The notes beneath the pieces were generated by a model, which was not told the DNA's origin, searched no databases, and saw only the letters and a program-made list of their open reading frames with translations. Positions 17,397 to 27,095 of a DNA stretch of 64,000 nucleotides are shown piece after piece. The DNA is from Azoarcus sp. (GTDB lineage Bacteria > Pseudomonadota > Gammaproteobacteria > Burkholderiales > Rhodocyclaceae). Within the stretch, counting starts at the first letter, position 1, and every line of letters starts with the position of its first letter. The position numbers were made by a program, and so were the translations under genes. The DNA lies in NCBI GenBank assembly GCA_030656215.1, contig JAUSOD010000096.1:124001-188000 (forward strand), in the 5' to 3' direction.

Positions 17397-18707
17397 ATGA
17401 GCAATGACGATCCTTTCGGCCATCCGCCCGGCGACCGCACGCTGGTGATTCCCAATCCCGGCGCGCGCGCGCCGCGACCCGCTGCGGCCCCGGCCCAGCC
17501 CCAAGGTTTCAGTTTCGAGCGCGTCGAGCTTTCCGCGCTGGACTGGAGCGCCGGGCTCAACCCACTGGTTGCTGCGGCCAACCCGCTGCTCAATCTGGTG
17601 CCGCAACTGCGCCAGGCGCATCACGCCGACCCCGCCGGGTTGCGCGAGACGCTGGCGCGTGCGGTGCAGGCGTTCGAGGCCCGGGCGCGCGAGGTCGGCG
17701 TGCTCAACGAGCATGTGATCGGCGCACGCTATGCGCTGTGCACTTTTCTCGACGAAACCGCAGCGAACACGCCGTGGGGCGAAAAGTTGTGGGCCCAGCG
17801 CAGCCTGCTGGTGCAGTTTCACAACGAAGCATGGGGGGGCGAGAAGTTCTTCCAGTTGCTGGGCAAGCTGGCCGAGCAGCCCGCCACCCATCGCAACCTG
17901 CTCGAACTTTTCTACATCATCCTGGCCCTCGGTTTCGAGGGTCGTTATCGTGTGCTGCAGAACGGTCGCGCACAACTCGATGCGGTGCGCGAGCGCCTCG
18001 CGCAGATGATCATCACCGAGCGCGGCGAACCGGTGCGCGAGCTGTCGCCGCAATGGCAGACCACGGCCACCCTTGCCAAGCCCCTGCGTGACTCGGTGCC
18101 GATCTGGGCGGTGGTGGCGATTGCAGCGCTGGTGCTGGCGCTGATCTATCTGGCGGCTTCATACGCGCTCAATCGCCACTCCGATCCGGCGTTCGCCCAG
18201 ATCCTGGGCCTCAAGGTGGCGCCGCCTGCGCCACTTGTGTCCCCGGAGCCTGCCGCCGTGCCGGCCAGGGTTCCCGACCGCCTGCAGACCTTTCTTGCGG
18301 CCGAGATCCGTGAAGGCCTGGTGACGGTGCGCGATCTGCCCGACCGCAGCGTGGTGCTGATCCAGGGCGACGGGCTGTTCCAGCCGGCGAGCGCGACCCT
18401 GACGCCGCAGGTGGAAAAGCTGATGGTGCGCATCGGCGAGGCGGTGGCGCGGGTCAAGGGCGGCGTGCTGGTTCGTGGTCATTCGGACAACAGGCCGATC
18501 CGCTCGGCGCGCTTCCCGTCGAACTGGCACCTGTCGCAGGCGCGTGCCGAGTCGGTGGCCGCGGCACTGGCACCACAGCTGGCCGGGCTGCGCATCGAAA
18601 CCGAAGGCCGCGCCGAGAGCGAGCCGGTGGCCACCAACGACACTCCGGAAGGGCGCGCACGTAATCGTCGCGTCGAGATCATCGTGTTCCCGGCTGCGGG
18701 AAATTGA
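17397..18707 (+). CDS. tssL: T6SS inner-membrane protein TssL with OmpA domain
   Basis: The 436-residue protein has a DotU/IcmH cytoplasmic domain (about 50-220; CTFLDETAANTPWGEKLWAQRSLLVQFHNE), one transmembrane helix at 236-257, and a periplasmic OmpA/MotB-like peptidoglycan-binding domain (about 318-433) containing VLVRGHSDNRP and NWHLSQARAESVAAAL. This is the evolved or extended TssL form, in which peptidoglycan binding is built in rather than supplied by a separate TagL. It joins TssM and TssJ in the membrane complex. An N-terminal 40-residue Pro/Ala-rich tail precedes the folded domain. Confidence 0.95.
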   Translation: MSNDDPFGHPPGDRTLVIPNPGARAPRPAAAPAQPQGFSFERVELSALDWSAGLNPLVAAANPLLNLVPQLRQAHHADPAGLRETLARAVQAFEARAREVGVLNEHVIGARYALCTFLDETAANTPWGEKLWAQRSLLVQFHNEAWGGEKFFQLLGKLAEQPATHRNLLELFYIILALGFEGRYRVLQNGRAQLDAVRERLAQMIITERGEPVRELSPQWQTTATLAKPLRDSVPIWAVVAIAALVLALIYLAASYALNRHSDPAFAQILGLKVAPPAPLVSPEPAAVPARVPDRLQTFLAAEIREGLVTVRDLPDRSVVLIQGDGLFQPASATLTPQVEKLMVRIGEAVARVKGGVLVRGHSDNRPIRSARFPSNWHLSQARAESVAAALAPQLAGLRIETEGRAESEPVATNDTPEGRARNRRVEIIVFPAAGN

Positions 18708-18741
18708 GCGCAACCGCGCCATCATCGCTACAGGGTCAGGT

Positions 18742-21700
18742 ATGAAAGCCGTCTTCCGCTTGCTGTTCCATCCCGTGCTGTTGGGCATCCTCGGCCTGAT
18801 CGCGCTTGCGTTGGTGATCTGGTTCATCGGGCCGATGATCGCGATTGCCGGTTTTGCGCCATTCGAATCCGCATTGGTGAGGCTGATCCTGATCGGTCTG
18901 CTCGTCGTCTTCGTGGTGTTTCGCCTGGTGTGGCGCAAGCTCAAGGCGAAAACGCAGAATGCGAAGCTGGTCGAAGGTCTGGTCAAGGCCGACGAAACCG
19001 ACAAGGGCCCAGCGCCGTCGGACGAGGTGCAGACCCTGCGCACACGCTTCGAGGAGGCGCTGAGCCTCCTCAAGGACAGCCAGGCCGCAGCGCACGCGAA
19101 GCAGGGTGGCTTGGCCCGCCTGCTGTCTGCTGGTTCCGCAAGGTATCTGTACGAGTTGCCGTGGTACGTGTTCATCGGTGCGCCGGGGTCGGGCAAGACC
19201 ACCGCCCTGATCAACTCGGGCCTGCATTTCCCACTCGCCGAGAAGCTCGGCATTCACCAGTTGAAGGGCGTGGGCGGGACGCGCAATTGCGACTGGTGGT
19301 TCACCGACGACGCGGTGCTGATCGATACCGCCGGTCGCTATACCACGCAGGATTCCGACCAGGACAGCGACCGTAGTGCGTGGCAGGGCTTTCTGGGCCT
19401 GCTCAAGCGCTACCGTCCGCGCCAGCCGCTTAACGGTGTGCTGCTCACGGTGAGCCTGGGCGACTTGCTGGCGCAGGATGCCGACGCTACCGAACGTCAT
19501 GCGGCGGCGCTGCGCGCCCGCATCCAGGAGCTCTACAAAGAGCTCAACGTTCGCCTGCCGATCTACGTGCTGGTGACCAAGGCCGATCTGATCGCCGGCT
19601 TCAACGAGTTTTTCAGCGATTTTGGCAAGGAAGCGCGTGATCAGGTGTGGGGTGTGACCTTTCCCCAGCAGGGCGAGTCCGGCGCTGCACTGGCGGTGCT
19701 GCCCGGCGAGCTTGCGCGTCTGCGCGAGCGGGTGCTCGACCTGTTGCCGGTGCGTTTGCGCGACGAGCGTGATCTTGCCCGCCGCGGTGCGATCGCGGCC
19801 TTCGACCAGCAGCTCGCAAGCGCCAACCGCCTGCTCGCCGCCTTTCTCGGCAAGGTGTTCGCGCCCTCGGGCTTTGATCACGTGTTGATGCTGCGCGGGG
19901 CCTACTTCACCAGCGGTACCCAGGAAGGGAGTCCGATCGATCGGGTAATGTCCTCGGTGGGCGCCGCCTTTGGTCTCGAGCGCAAACTGATTCCGCCGCA
20001 GAGTGGCAGCGGCAAGAGCTTCTTCATCACCCGCCTGCTGCGCGAGGTGGTGTTTGCCGAGCAACGCCTGGGCGGCACCAACCTCAAGTGGGAGCGGCAG
20101 CGCGGTCTGGTGCGTCTGGGCGTGTTCGCCGGAATCGGGGTGCTGACCCTCGGTCTGGCGCTCGCATGGGGCTTGAGCTATCTCAACAACGACGCCTACA
20201 TCGACGATGTCGGTGCCCGGGTGCAGACGGTGCAGCCGGTGGTGGCCGATGCGCGGGTGGCAGCCTCGGACGACGTGGTCGGCATACTGCCGGTGATCGA
20301 TGCAGTGCGTACGGTGTCGCATACCGAACGGCGGGCGCAGGGCGGTGCGCCGCTGTCGATGCGGTTCGGACTGTACCAGGGTGAAAAGCTCGACGCCGCC
20401 GCGCATCAGGCTTACCGCGGCATGTTGCGTGACGTGCTTCTGCCGCGCATCGTGCTGCGCGTCGAAAAGCAGCTGCGTAACCTCGATCCTGCCAATCCCG
20501 AGTTCGCCTATGAGGCGCTCAAGAGCTACATCATGCTGCATGAGGCCGCACATTTCGATGCTGAGGCGCTCAAGGCATGGATCAGCCTCGATTGGGAACT
20601 GAACCTGCCGCGCGAGACCACCACCGAGCAGCGCACCGCGCTCGTCGCCTACCTCGACGAGCTGTTCCGCGACGGTCCGGTGGTGTCGCCGCTGGCGGTC
20701 GATACTGCGCTGGTCGCCAGCGTGCGCAACCAGCTCTTGCGCTATTCGCTGCCGGATCGGATCTACAGCCGGCTGAAGCGCCAGGGCGTGGGCAGCGAAT
20801 TCCCCGAGTTCTCCATCGAGCGGGCCGTCGGTCCCGGCGCGGCACTGGTATTCGTGCGCAAGAGCGGCCAGCCGCTGAGCCGCGGGGTGGCCGGTCTATA
20901 CAGCTTCGATGGCTATCACAAGGGTTTTGACCCGCAGGTCGAGCGCGTCTCGCGCCATCTGGCCGACGAAGAGCCGTGGGTGTTGGGCACCGCAGCGGGC
21001 AGGGTGGATACGGGCGCAAAGCAGGTTGCCGACGAGGTCCGCCGTCTGTACCTGACCGATTACGCTCGGGTGTGGGAGGCCTACATCGACGATATCGCGG
21101 TGCTCCGTGCGCCTAATCTACAGCAGAGCATACAGGTGGCGCGGGTGCTGTCGGCGGCCGATTCGCCCTTGCCCAAGCTGATGCGGGCGATCTCCAGGGA
21201 GACCACGCTGGTGGTCGCTAGCACCGACAAGTCGGTGATCGACAAGGCCCAGGAGCGCGTCGCCGAAGCACGTACCGAACTGGGGCGCCTCGTGTTCGGC
21301 GGCGCTCAGACGGCGCCGGCGGCGGTACCCGCGGGCGGTATCGAACGGCTGGTCGACGACCGCTTCGCCAACCTGCGCCAACTGGTCACCGGCGACGGCG
21401 CCAGCGCACCGATCAATACCGTGGTCCAGCTCGTCAACGACGTTTATGTGAGCCTGTCGGCGACCGAAACCGCGCTGCGCGACAAGGTCGCTCCACCAAC
21501 ATCCGATGCCTCCGCGCGGGTCAAGGCGGAAAGCGCGCGGATGCCCGAGCCGGTGCGCTCGATGCTGCAGGATCTGTCCGCAGCGGGTGCCGGCCAGGCG
21601 CTGAGTTCACTGCGCGAATCCTTGTCGGCCGCGGTCTCGACCCAGGTTGGCCAGTTCTGCAGCCAGGCCACGGAGGGGCGCTACCCCTTCGTGCGCAGCA

Positions 21701-22308
21701 GTGCGCGCGACGTCACCCGCGACGACTTTGCCGCGCTGTTCGCGCCGGGTGGCAAGTTCGACGCCTTCTTCAACCAGAATCTGGCGCAATACGTCGACAC
21801 CAGCAGCCGCAACTGGACCTTCCGCAAGGTGCAGGAGCAGTCGCTGGGCGCGGCAGGCAACCTGGTCCAGTTCCAGCGTGCGGCGGTGATCCGCGATGTG
21901 TTCTTCCGCAGTGGCGGCACGCTGCGGCTGGACTTCAAACCGATCGAGATGGACCCGGCGATCACCCATTTCACCCTCGATGTCGATGGTCAGCTGGTCA
22001 ATTACGCCCATGGCCCGCAGGTGCCGCAGTCGGTCCAGTGGCCCGGTCCAAAAGGTGGCCTGCAGGTGCGGGTGCAGATCACCCCGCCAGGGCAGAGCGG
22101 GACCTCGGGCATCGCCACCGACGGCCCGTGGGCGCTGTTCCGCATGCTCGACAAGGCCAATATCGAAGGCACCGCGTTGCCTGAGCGGTTTCGCGCCACC
22201 TTCGTCGTCGACGGCCGCTCTGCGGTGTTCGAAGTGACCACCAGCAGTGTGCAGAACCCGTTCCGTCTGCGCGAACTGGTCGACTTTCGCTGCCCGGGCG
22301 GGCTTTGA
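18742..22308 (+). CDS. tssM: T6SS inner-membrane scaffold TssM (IcmF)
   Basis: The 1188-residue protein has two N-terminal transmembrane helices (about 11-37 and 44-62), a cytoplasmic NTPase-like domain with a Walker A GAPGSGKT at 146-153, a third membrane helix near residue 460, and a long periplasmic region that reaches TssJ. TssM forms the trans-envelope channel core. The ATG at 18742 gives a natural start; a longer frame reaching 18475 only overlaps tssL in another phase. It lies 34 bases after tssL and its stop overlaps or abuts the tagF start. Confidence 0.96.
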   Translation: MKAVFRLLFHPVLLGILGLIALALVIWFIGPMIAIAGFAPFESALVRLILIGLLVVFVVFRLVWRKLKAKTQNAKLVEGLVKADETDKGPAPSDEVQTLRTRFEEALSLLKDSQAAAHAKQGGLARLLSAGSARYLYELPWYVFIGAPGSGKTTALINSGLHFPLAEKLGIHQLKGVGGTRNCDWWFTDDAVLIDTAGRYTTQDSDQDSDRSAWQGFLGLLKRYRPRQPLNGVLLTVSLGDLLAQDADATERHAAALRARIQELYKELNVRLPIYVLVTKADLIAGFNEFFSDFGKEARDQVWGVTFPQQGESGAALAVLPGELARLRERVLDLLPVRLRDERDLARRGAIAAFDQQLASANRLLAAFLGKVFAPSGFDHVLMLRGAYFTSGTQEGSPIDRVMSSVGAAFGLERKLIPPQSGSGKSFFITRLLREVVFAEQRLGGTNLKWERQRGLVRLGVFAGIGVLTLGLALAWGLSYLNNDAYIDDVGARVQTVQPVVADARVAASDDVVGILPVIDAVRTVSHTERRAQGGAPLSMRFGLYQGEKLDAAAHQAYRGMLRDVLLPRIVLRVEKQLRNLDPANPEFAYEALKSYIMLHEAAHFDAEALKAWISLDWELNLPRETTTEQRTALVAYLDELFRDGPVVSPLAVDTALVASVRNQLLRYSLPDRIYSRLKRQGVGSEFPEFSIERAVGPGAALVFVRKSGQPLSRGVAGLYSFDGYHKGFDPQVERVSRHLADEEPWVLGTAAGRVDTGAKQVADEVRRLYLTDYARVWEAYIDDIAVLRAPNLQQSIQVARVLSAADSPLPKLMRAISRETTLVVASTDKSVIDKAQERVAEARTELGRLVFGGAQTAPAAVPAGGIERLVDDRFANLRQLVTGDGASAPINTVVQLVNDVYVSLSATETALRDKVAPPTSDASARVKAESARMPEPVRSMLQDLSAAGAGQALSSLRESLSAAVSTQVGQFCSQATEGRYPFVRSSARDVTRDDFAALFAPGGKFDAFFNQNLAQYVDTSSRNWTFRKVQEQSLGAAGNLVQFQRAAVIRDVFFRSGGTLRLDFKPIEMDPAITHFTLDVDGQLVNYAHGPQVPQSVQWPGPKGGLQVRVQITPPGQSGTSGIATDGPWALFRMLDKANIEGTALPERFRATFVVDGRSAVFEVTTSSVQNPFRLRELVDFRCPGGL

Positions 22309-22310
22309 AC

Positions 22311-23015
22311 ATGGACTCGGGAGCCGATGCGCCGGGCTGGTACGGCAAGCTGCCTGCGCTGGGTGATTTTGCCAGCCGGCGCCTGCCACACGGCTTTGTG
22401 TCTGCCTGGGACGCCTGGCTGCAGCGCGGCATGGCCTATAGCCAGGAGCATCTGGGACCCGCCTGGCTCGATACCTTTCTGACCGCGCCGGTATGGGGCT
22501 TCGTACTCGGTGCACGGACCCTCGACACGCAGACCTGGGCCGGCATCGTGCTGCCCTCGGTGGACCGGGTGGGGCGTTATTTTCCGCTGACCCTGTGTGC
22601 CGCGTTGCCCCGCATCGCGTTCGATGGCGAGGCGCTGGCTGCATTGCAGCGCTGGATGGACGATCTCGAACAGGCTGCCCGCGCAGGCCTCGATCCGCAG
22701 GTCAGCCTCGAGGGTTTCGATGCCGCCTTCGCCGGGGTCCTTCCCCCGTCGTTCGCCTCTCCGGCCATGACCGATGGCCTCGGTTCAGCGCTGCTGCGCG
22801 GCGAGCCTTTCATCCGCCTGGAGCGGGCTGGTGCCAAGGGCCTGCATGAACTCGCCGGCGATGCCGGGGCGCAGGTGATGGATCCCCTTTTTGCACCCTA
22901 CACGCTATGGTGGTGCCGCGGTGGTGACGGTGTGACCGGTGGGTTTGCCTGCCATGGCATGCCAAGTGCCGCAGTGTTTGCACGCATGCTGCAGTATGCT
23001 CCCGGCCAGACTTGA
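22311..23015 (+). CDS. tagF: T6SS post-translational repressor TagF
   Basis: The 234-residue protein has the ImpM/SciT motifs GWYGKLPALGDFASRRLP, SAWDAWLQRG, PVWGFVLGA and VGRYFPLTL. In H1-type systems TagF restrains assembly, acting in part through Fha; no phosphatase domain is fused here, and PppA is encoded separately at 27096..27863. The ATG lies two bases after the tssM stop; a TTG at 22305 overlapping that stop is an alternative start adding two residues. It is followed by the kinase gene. Confidence 0.93.
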   Translation: MDSGADAPGWYGKLPALGDFASRRLPHGFVSAWDAWLQRGMAYSQEHLGPAWLDTFLTAPVWGFVLGARTLDTQTWAGIVLPSVDRVGRYFPLTLCAALPRIAFDGEALAALQRWMDDLEQAARAGLDPQVSLEGFDAAFAGVLPPSFASPAMTDGLGSALLRGEPFIRLERAGAKGLHELAGDAGAQVMDPLFAPYTLWWCRGGDGVTGGFACHGMPSAAVFARMLQYAPGQT

Positions 23016-23039
23016 TCAAACGACAGGAAGCTTCGACCG

Positions 23040-25046
23040 GTGTCCGATCCGAACGAAAACGATAACGACAAGACCGTCGTGCTGGGTGGGGCGAGTGCCG
23101 TGCCGCCGGCGCCACACCTGCAGGACAGCTCGCACAATGCGCTGCCGGTCGGAACCCGGTTGGGCGAGTTCGAGATCATCGGCCTGGTCGGCGAGGGTGG
23201 CTTTGGCATCGTCTATCTGGCGCAGGACCATTCGCTCGAACGTCGCGTCGCGCTCAAGGAATACATGCCTGCGTCACTCGCCTCGCGGGCGGCGAACGCC
23301 ACCGTGTCGGTGCGCTCCGAACGCCATCGCGAAACCTTTGAGATCGGCCGCCGCAGTTTCGTCAATGAAGCCCGCCTGCTTGCCCAGTTCGATCACCCCG
23401 CGCTGGTCAAGGTCTATCGTTTCTGGGAGGCCAACGGCACCGCCTACATGGCGATGCCGTATTACGATGGCCGCACCCTGCGTGATGCGCTCAAGGGGCG
23501 CGACGGCGCGCCTGACGAGAGCTGGATCCGCAAGGTCCTGGCACCGGTGATCGATGCGCTCGAACTGATCCACCGCGAGAACTGCTTCCATCGCGATGTC
23601 GCCCCCGACAACATCATGCTGCTGCGCGACGACAGACCGGTGCTGCTCGATTTCGGCGCCGCGCGGCGCGTGATCGGCGACATGACCCAGGCCCTGACCG
23701 TGATCCTGAAGCCGGGCTACGCGCCGATCGAGCAATATGCCGAAATGCCCGGCATGCAGCAGGGTCCGTGGACCGACGTCTATGCGCTCGCCGCGGTGAT
23801 TTATTTCATGATTACCGGCAAGACCCCCCCGCCTTCGGTCGGGCGCATGATGCAGGACAACTACCAGCCGCTCGCCCGGCAGGCGGGCGGGCGCTACAGT
23901 GAGGCCTTTCTGCGGGGGGTGGATGTCTGCCTCAACGTGAAGGCGGAAAACCGGCCGCAGGGCATGGCGCAGATGCGTCAGGCGCTCGGGTGGCAACTTG
24001 AGTCGCCCTTGTTTGCAACGTCGGCGGCATCCGCCGACGTTGCCGCCGCGACCATGGTGGCGCCACCTGCTGGTGCCGGACCGATACCCGCCCCCGCATC
24101 AGCAGCGCCAGCAGGCTCGAGCGTCAAGCCGGCGCTGCTCGGCATCGGTGGCGCAGCGGTGCTGGCGGCAATCGGGGCGGCCTGGTGGCTGTCGCGCGAT
24201 CCGCTTCCCTCTCCCCCCACCGCGGTGGAGCCTGCAGTCCGGGCTGATCCGGCCCCGGCCGCCACGCCACCCCCGCCGCAGGTGTTTGCGCCGCCCGCAT
24301 TGCCGCGGCCGGATAGCCCGACGCTGGGTGACAGCTTTCAGGCGGTGATGCGCCAGGCGATACCCGAGATGGCGCCGCGGCTGGAGGTGCCGGTGTCCAT
24401 CGTGACCGGCCGCGACCAACTCACGCTGAAGCTCGAAAGCCGTGCCTCGGGCTACCTTTACCTTTTTCTGTGGGATACCGGCGACGACCGGGTATATCGC
24501 CTTTTCCCCAACGATGCCGACACCGACAATCTGATCGGCATCGGCAATGAGTTCCATGTGCCGCGCACCCACTTGCGCATGCCCTGGGTCTTTCCGTCAC
24601 AGCCGCCTGCCGGCGAGTGGCGGGTGTTGGCGCTGGTGTCGGAGCAAGCGAGGGATTTTGACCAGTCGGCGCTCAAGCGTGAAGGAGACCTGCTGGCAGC
24701 GAGCCGCACGGCAGTCGAAGTCGAGCTTTCCGGCGGGGCGAGCATTGCCGCGCTGATCGGCACACCCCGCTGCGCGGCGGGCGAACCGTGCTCCGGCCGT
24801 TTCGGGGCGGGTATGGCCAGCATCGTCGAGTCCGTGCCGCTTGCGGCGCCCCGGCCTGCTACGCCAGCGCCACCCGTCGCAGTGACGCCGCGCCCACCCA
24901 GAGCTGCGGTTGCGCCGCCCGCCGCACCAGCCGCAGCGCCCGCACGTGACAAACCTGCTGCATCAGGCAGCGACAGTGCAAAAGCCGAACGCGAGTACAT
25001 GCAGCAACTCAACAAGGATCTCGACCGCCTGCTACAGGGGCAGTGA
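23040..25046 (+). CDS. ppkA: T6SS serine/threonine kinase PpkA-like with DUF4384
   Basis: The 668-residue protein (GTG start) has a Hanks-type kinase domain (about 43-310) with P-loop GEGGFG 51-56, catalytic Lys73 in VALKEYM, HRDVAPDN at 184-191 and DFG at 204-206, so it should be active. A Pro/Ala-rich linker is followed by a single membrane helix at about 365-385 and a periplasmic DUF4384 domain (about 435-560; SGYLYLFLWDTGDDRVYRLFPND), then an Ala/Pro-rich tail. Threonine phosphorylation by PpkA activates Fha and T6SS assembly in related systems. The cognate phosphatase and FHA protein are in the next operon, on the opposite strand. Confidence 0.93.
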   Translation: MSDPNENDNDKTVVLGGASAVPPAPHLQDSSHNALPVGTRLGEFEIIGLVGEGGFGIVYLAQDHSLERRVALKEYMPASLASRAANATVSVRSERHRETFEIGRRSFVNEARLLAQFDHPALVKVYRFWEANGTAYMAMPYYDGRTLRDALKGRDGAPDESWIRKVLAPVIDALELIHRENCFHRDVAPDNIMLLRDDRPVLLDFGAARRVIGDMTQALTVILKPGYAPIEQYAEMPGMQQGPWTDVYALAAVIYFMITGKTPPPSVGRMMQDNYQPLARQAGGRYSEAFLRGVDVCLNVKAENRPQGMAQMRQALGWQLESPLFATSAASADVAAATMVAPPAGAGPIPAPASAAPAGSSVKPALLGIGGAAVLAAIGAAWWLSRDPLPSPPTAVEPAVRADPAPAATPPPPQVFAPPALPRPDSPTLGDSFQAVMRQAIPEMAPRLEVPVSIVTGRDQLTLKLESRASGYLYLFLWDTGDDRVYRLFPNDADTDNLIGIGNEFHVPRTHLRMPWVFPSQPPAGEWRVLALVSEQARDFDQSALKREGDLLAASRTAVEVELSGGASIAALIGTPRCAAGEPCSGRFGAGMASIVESVPLAAPRPATPAPPVAVTPRPPRAAVAPPAAPAAAPARDKPAASGSDSAKAEREYMQQLNKDLDRLLQGQ

Positions 25047-25050
25047 GCTT

Positions 25051-25082
25051 CCGGCGGCGGTGACCCTCGGGCCGCCGTCCGG
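25051..25082. terminator. GC-rich stem-loop at convergent ppkA/OMP junction
   Basis: CCGGCGGCGG (25051-25060) pairs with CCGCCG-t-CCGG (25072-25082) to give a ten-base stem with one bulge and an eleven-base loop, exactly filling the 37-base gap between two convergent genes. No T-run is present on either strand, so it could act as a bidirectional barrier or 3'-end protector rather than a classical intrinsic terminator. Confidence 0.5.
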
Positions 25083-25083
25083 G

Positions 25084-26322
25084 TCAGAACCAGTAACTGC
25101 CGCTCAAGCTCATGGTATTGGAGTCACGCCCTCGGAGGTAGCGCAGGCCGAAGCGCGCAAAGCTCTTGGCCACATTGCCGCTGCGGTTGGTGCCCAGCGA
25201 TACGCCAATTTCCTGCGTGTTGTCGACGAAGAAGCGGGTGCCACCGGTGTAGCGGGTGTCGACCAGTGAATACTCCACCGCCAGCGGCAGCCCCATCAGG
25301 TTGATCGGCTGCGCAAGCATGACGCCGTTACGTAGCGCCCAGGTCTTGATGTCGGGGCTGAAGGAGTAATCGCCGATCGAGAGCTTGGTCGTCTTGTGAT
25401 AGCCCGCCATGTTGCCGATGACCAGGTCCATGCCAGCAAGGGGGATGTGGTAAGTGCTGGACAGGCCTATCGAATACAGGCCGGCGACGGTGGCGAGATC
25501 GGCCGAACCGGTCACGCTGTAGCGCAGGCTCGGCGTCAGGGCCCAGCGGCTGCTGACCGGCATGCGATAGGCCACACCCAGGCCGCCGTGATACGAGGCG
25601 GCCCCGGCTACCTTCACGTGGGTCAGCGCGCCCGACAGGGTGAACACCCTTCCCGGGACTTCGGTCGAGCGCCACACCCGCGACAGCGGCAGGTTGGTGA
25701 CCTCTCCTTTCTTGCCATCCAGGTTCATCGAACCCCATGAGGCGCCGAGCGACAAGGTCGGGCTGTCGGCGTCACCGCCACCGCGGATCTCGCGGATTGT
25801 GTCGGACAGGGCCGCATCGAAATCGGTCGCCGCCGCGCTTGGTATCATGCCCCCGGGGCCGGTAATCGGACTGTTGGGGGTGTTCTCCGCCTGGTATTTC
25901 ACGATCTGCGACAGGATGCCGCTTTTCTTGATGTAATCGACCAGCATGTCTGCCGACGCGTCACGGTCGCTACCTTCGAAGCGCACATCGATGCCGAGTT
26001 CCGGGACACGAAACCGCAACTCAGGCCCTGTAGATTCAAAATCGACAAGCATGGGCAATCCGTTGAAACTCACCTGCCCGGCTGCAATGGCCGCCTCGTC
26101 ATAGTTCGAAACGATCGATGAAAAACCACTATCACTGAGCAAGTCGAAGAAGTCTTCCGCCGTGTTTTCGCAGCGAACTCCACGTTCGGCGCTTTCCAGT
26201 TCGATATTCTCGACGAGCAGATCAATCCCGTAGTTCTTGTTGGAGCACGATGCATAGGTGATGCCCGGAAGGGCCATGGCAGCAAGTACAGTGGCGGCGA
26301 CGAGGAGTCGTGCTTTCGGCAT
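25084..26322 (-). CDS. predicted outer-membrane beta-barrel protein, unknown function
   Basis: The 412-residue protein has a clear signal peptide (about 1-24, cut after ITYA), a 150-residue soluble N-terminal part containing three cysteines, and a C-terminal part of alternating hydrophobic strands ending SLSGSYWF. A terminal Phe after aromatic strands is typical of outer-membrane barrels. I do not recognise a named family. It is the last gene of the vgrG-fha-pppA operon, 85 bases after the glycine-zipper lipoprotein. The N-terminal part looks less GC-rich than neighbouring genes. It may be a sensor or surface component linked to T6SS phosphorylation control, but it could equally be unrelated. 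Confidence 0.6.
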   Translation of the reverse strand: MPKARLLVAATVLAAMALPGITYASCSNKNYGIDLLVENIELESAERGVRCENTAEDFFDLLSDSGFSSIVSNYDEAAIAAGQVSFNGLPMLVDFESTGPELRFRVPELGIDVRFEGSDRDASADMLVDYIKKSGILSQIVKYQAENTPNSPITGPGGMIPSAAATDFDAALSDTIREIRGGGDADSPTLSLGASWGSMNLDGKKGEVTNLPLSRVWRSTEVPGRVFTLSGALTHVKVAGAASYHGGLGVAYRMPVSSRWALTPSLRYSVTGSADLATVAGLYSIGLSSTYHIPLAGMDLVIGNMAGYHKTTKLSIGDYSFSPDIKTWALRNGVMLAQPINLMGLPLAVEYSLVDTRYTGGTRFFVDNTQEIGVSLGTNRSGNVAKSFARFGLRYLRGRDSNTMSLSGSYWF

Positions 26323-26407
26323 GGGTCTGCATCCTCAATAGATTGTGCAACAGGGAATGTGGTAGCCCATGTGCATTAGCGAATCCCGGGCAAGGATTGA
26401 GCTTCGT

Positions 26408-27064
26408 TCAGACCTCCACGCGGCTCTTGTTCTTCACTTCGATGGTGACGCGCTGGACGTTGCCGGGAATACGCGGATCGGCCACGCGCGTGTGCCGCAC
26501 CTGGCCGGTACCGGCGTTTTCCATCGTTTCCATCAGCATGACCGGGGATGCGTTTGCCTTCGCATTTGCGCTCGGTGCCGCGGCAATCGTCATATCGACG
26601 GTTTCGCCTCGGTCGGCAGCCGTCTTGCGGGCGTATGCCTCGAGCTTGCTCATCGCCTCGCGGCCTTCCTTGGTGTCGACCTGACTCAGCGGAATATCGA
26701 CTGAGACCGACTTGAACGCAGACACCGTTTCTGTGGTGTTGGCTTTCACGTCGACCACCTTGACCTGCTCGGTCTGGACTGGACGTACGGTGGCGCCCTT
26801 GACTACCGTGACCGCTTCGGCTGCGCGTTGCGCTTCCGCGACTTCTGCGTTGCGTGCCTTGATGTAGCCAATCACGCCGCCAACCACCGCGCCGGCGGCG
26901 CAGCCGGCGCCGGCGTCGCTCTCGGTGAGGGTGGCCAGTACCGCCCCGGCGGCACAGCCGATGGCGGCGCCAATGCCGGCGCTCTCGGTTTTGCTGTCCA
27001 TGCCTGCGCAGCCGTTGAGCGCAAGGGCCGCACACAGCGGAAGTAAGGGAATCAGGGTTTTCAT
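26408..27064 (-). CDS. glycine-zipper lipoprotein, T6SS-linked
   Basis: The 218-residue protein begins MKTLIPLLPLCAALALNGC with a lipobox Cys19, followed by a glycine-zipper stretch rich in AIG/AAG/VVGG motifs (about 28-68) of the type that inserts in or lines the outer membrane. The C-terminal part (about 115-210) is soluble. The start was set at 27064, where AGGA precedes the ATG; the longer frame upstream to 27238 runs through pppA. It sits 31 bases after pppA. Its place next to the phosphatase and kinase system suggests an envelope role in T6SS signalling, analogous in position but not visibly homologous to TagQ-type lipoproteins. Confidence 0.65.
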   Translation of the reverse strand: MKTLIPLLPLCAALALNGCAGMDSKTESAGIGAAIGCAAGAVLATLTESDAGAGCAAGAVVGGVIGYIKARNAEVAEAQRAAEAVTVVKGATVRPVQTEQVKVVDVKANTTETVSAFKSVSVDIPLSQVDTKEGREAMSKLEAYARKTAADRGETVDMTIAAAPSANAKANASPVMLMETMENAGTGQVRHTRVADPRIPGNVQRVTIEVKNKSRVEV

Positions 27065-27095
27065 CTGATTTTTCCTGGTGGTGTCTGTTGGTGAC

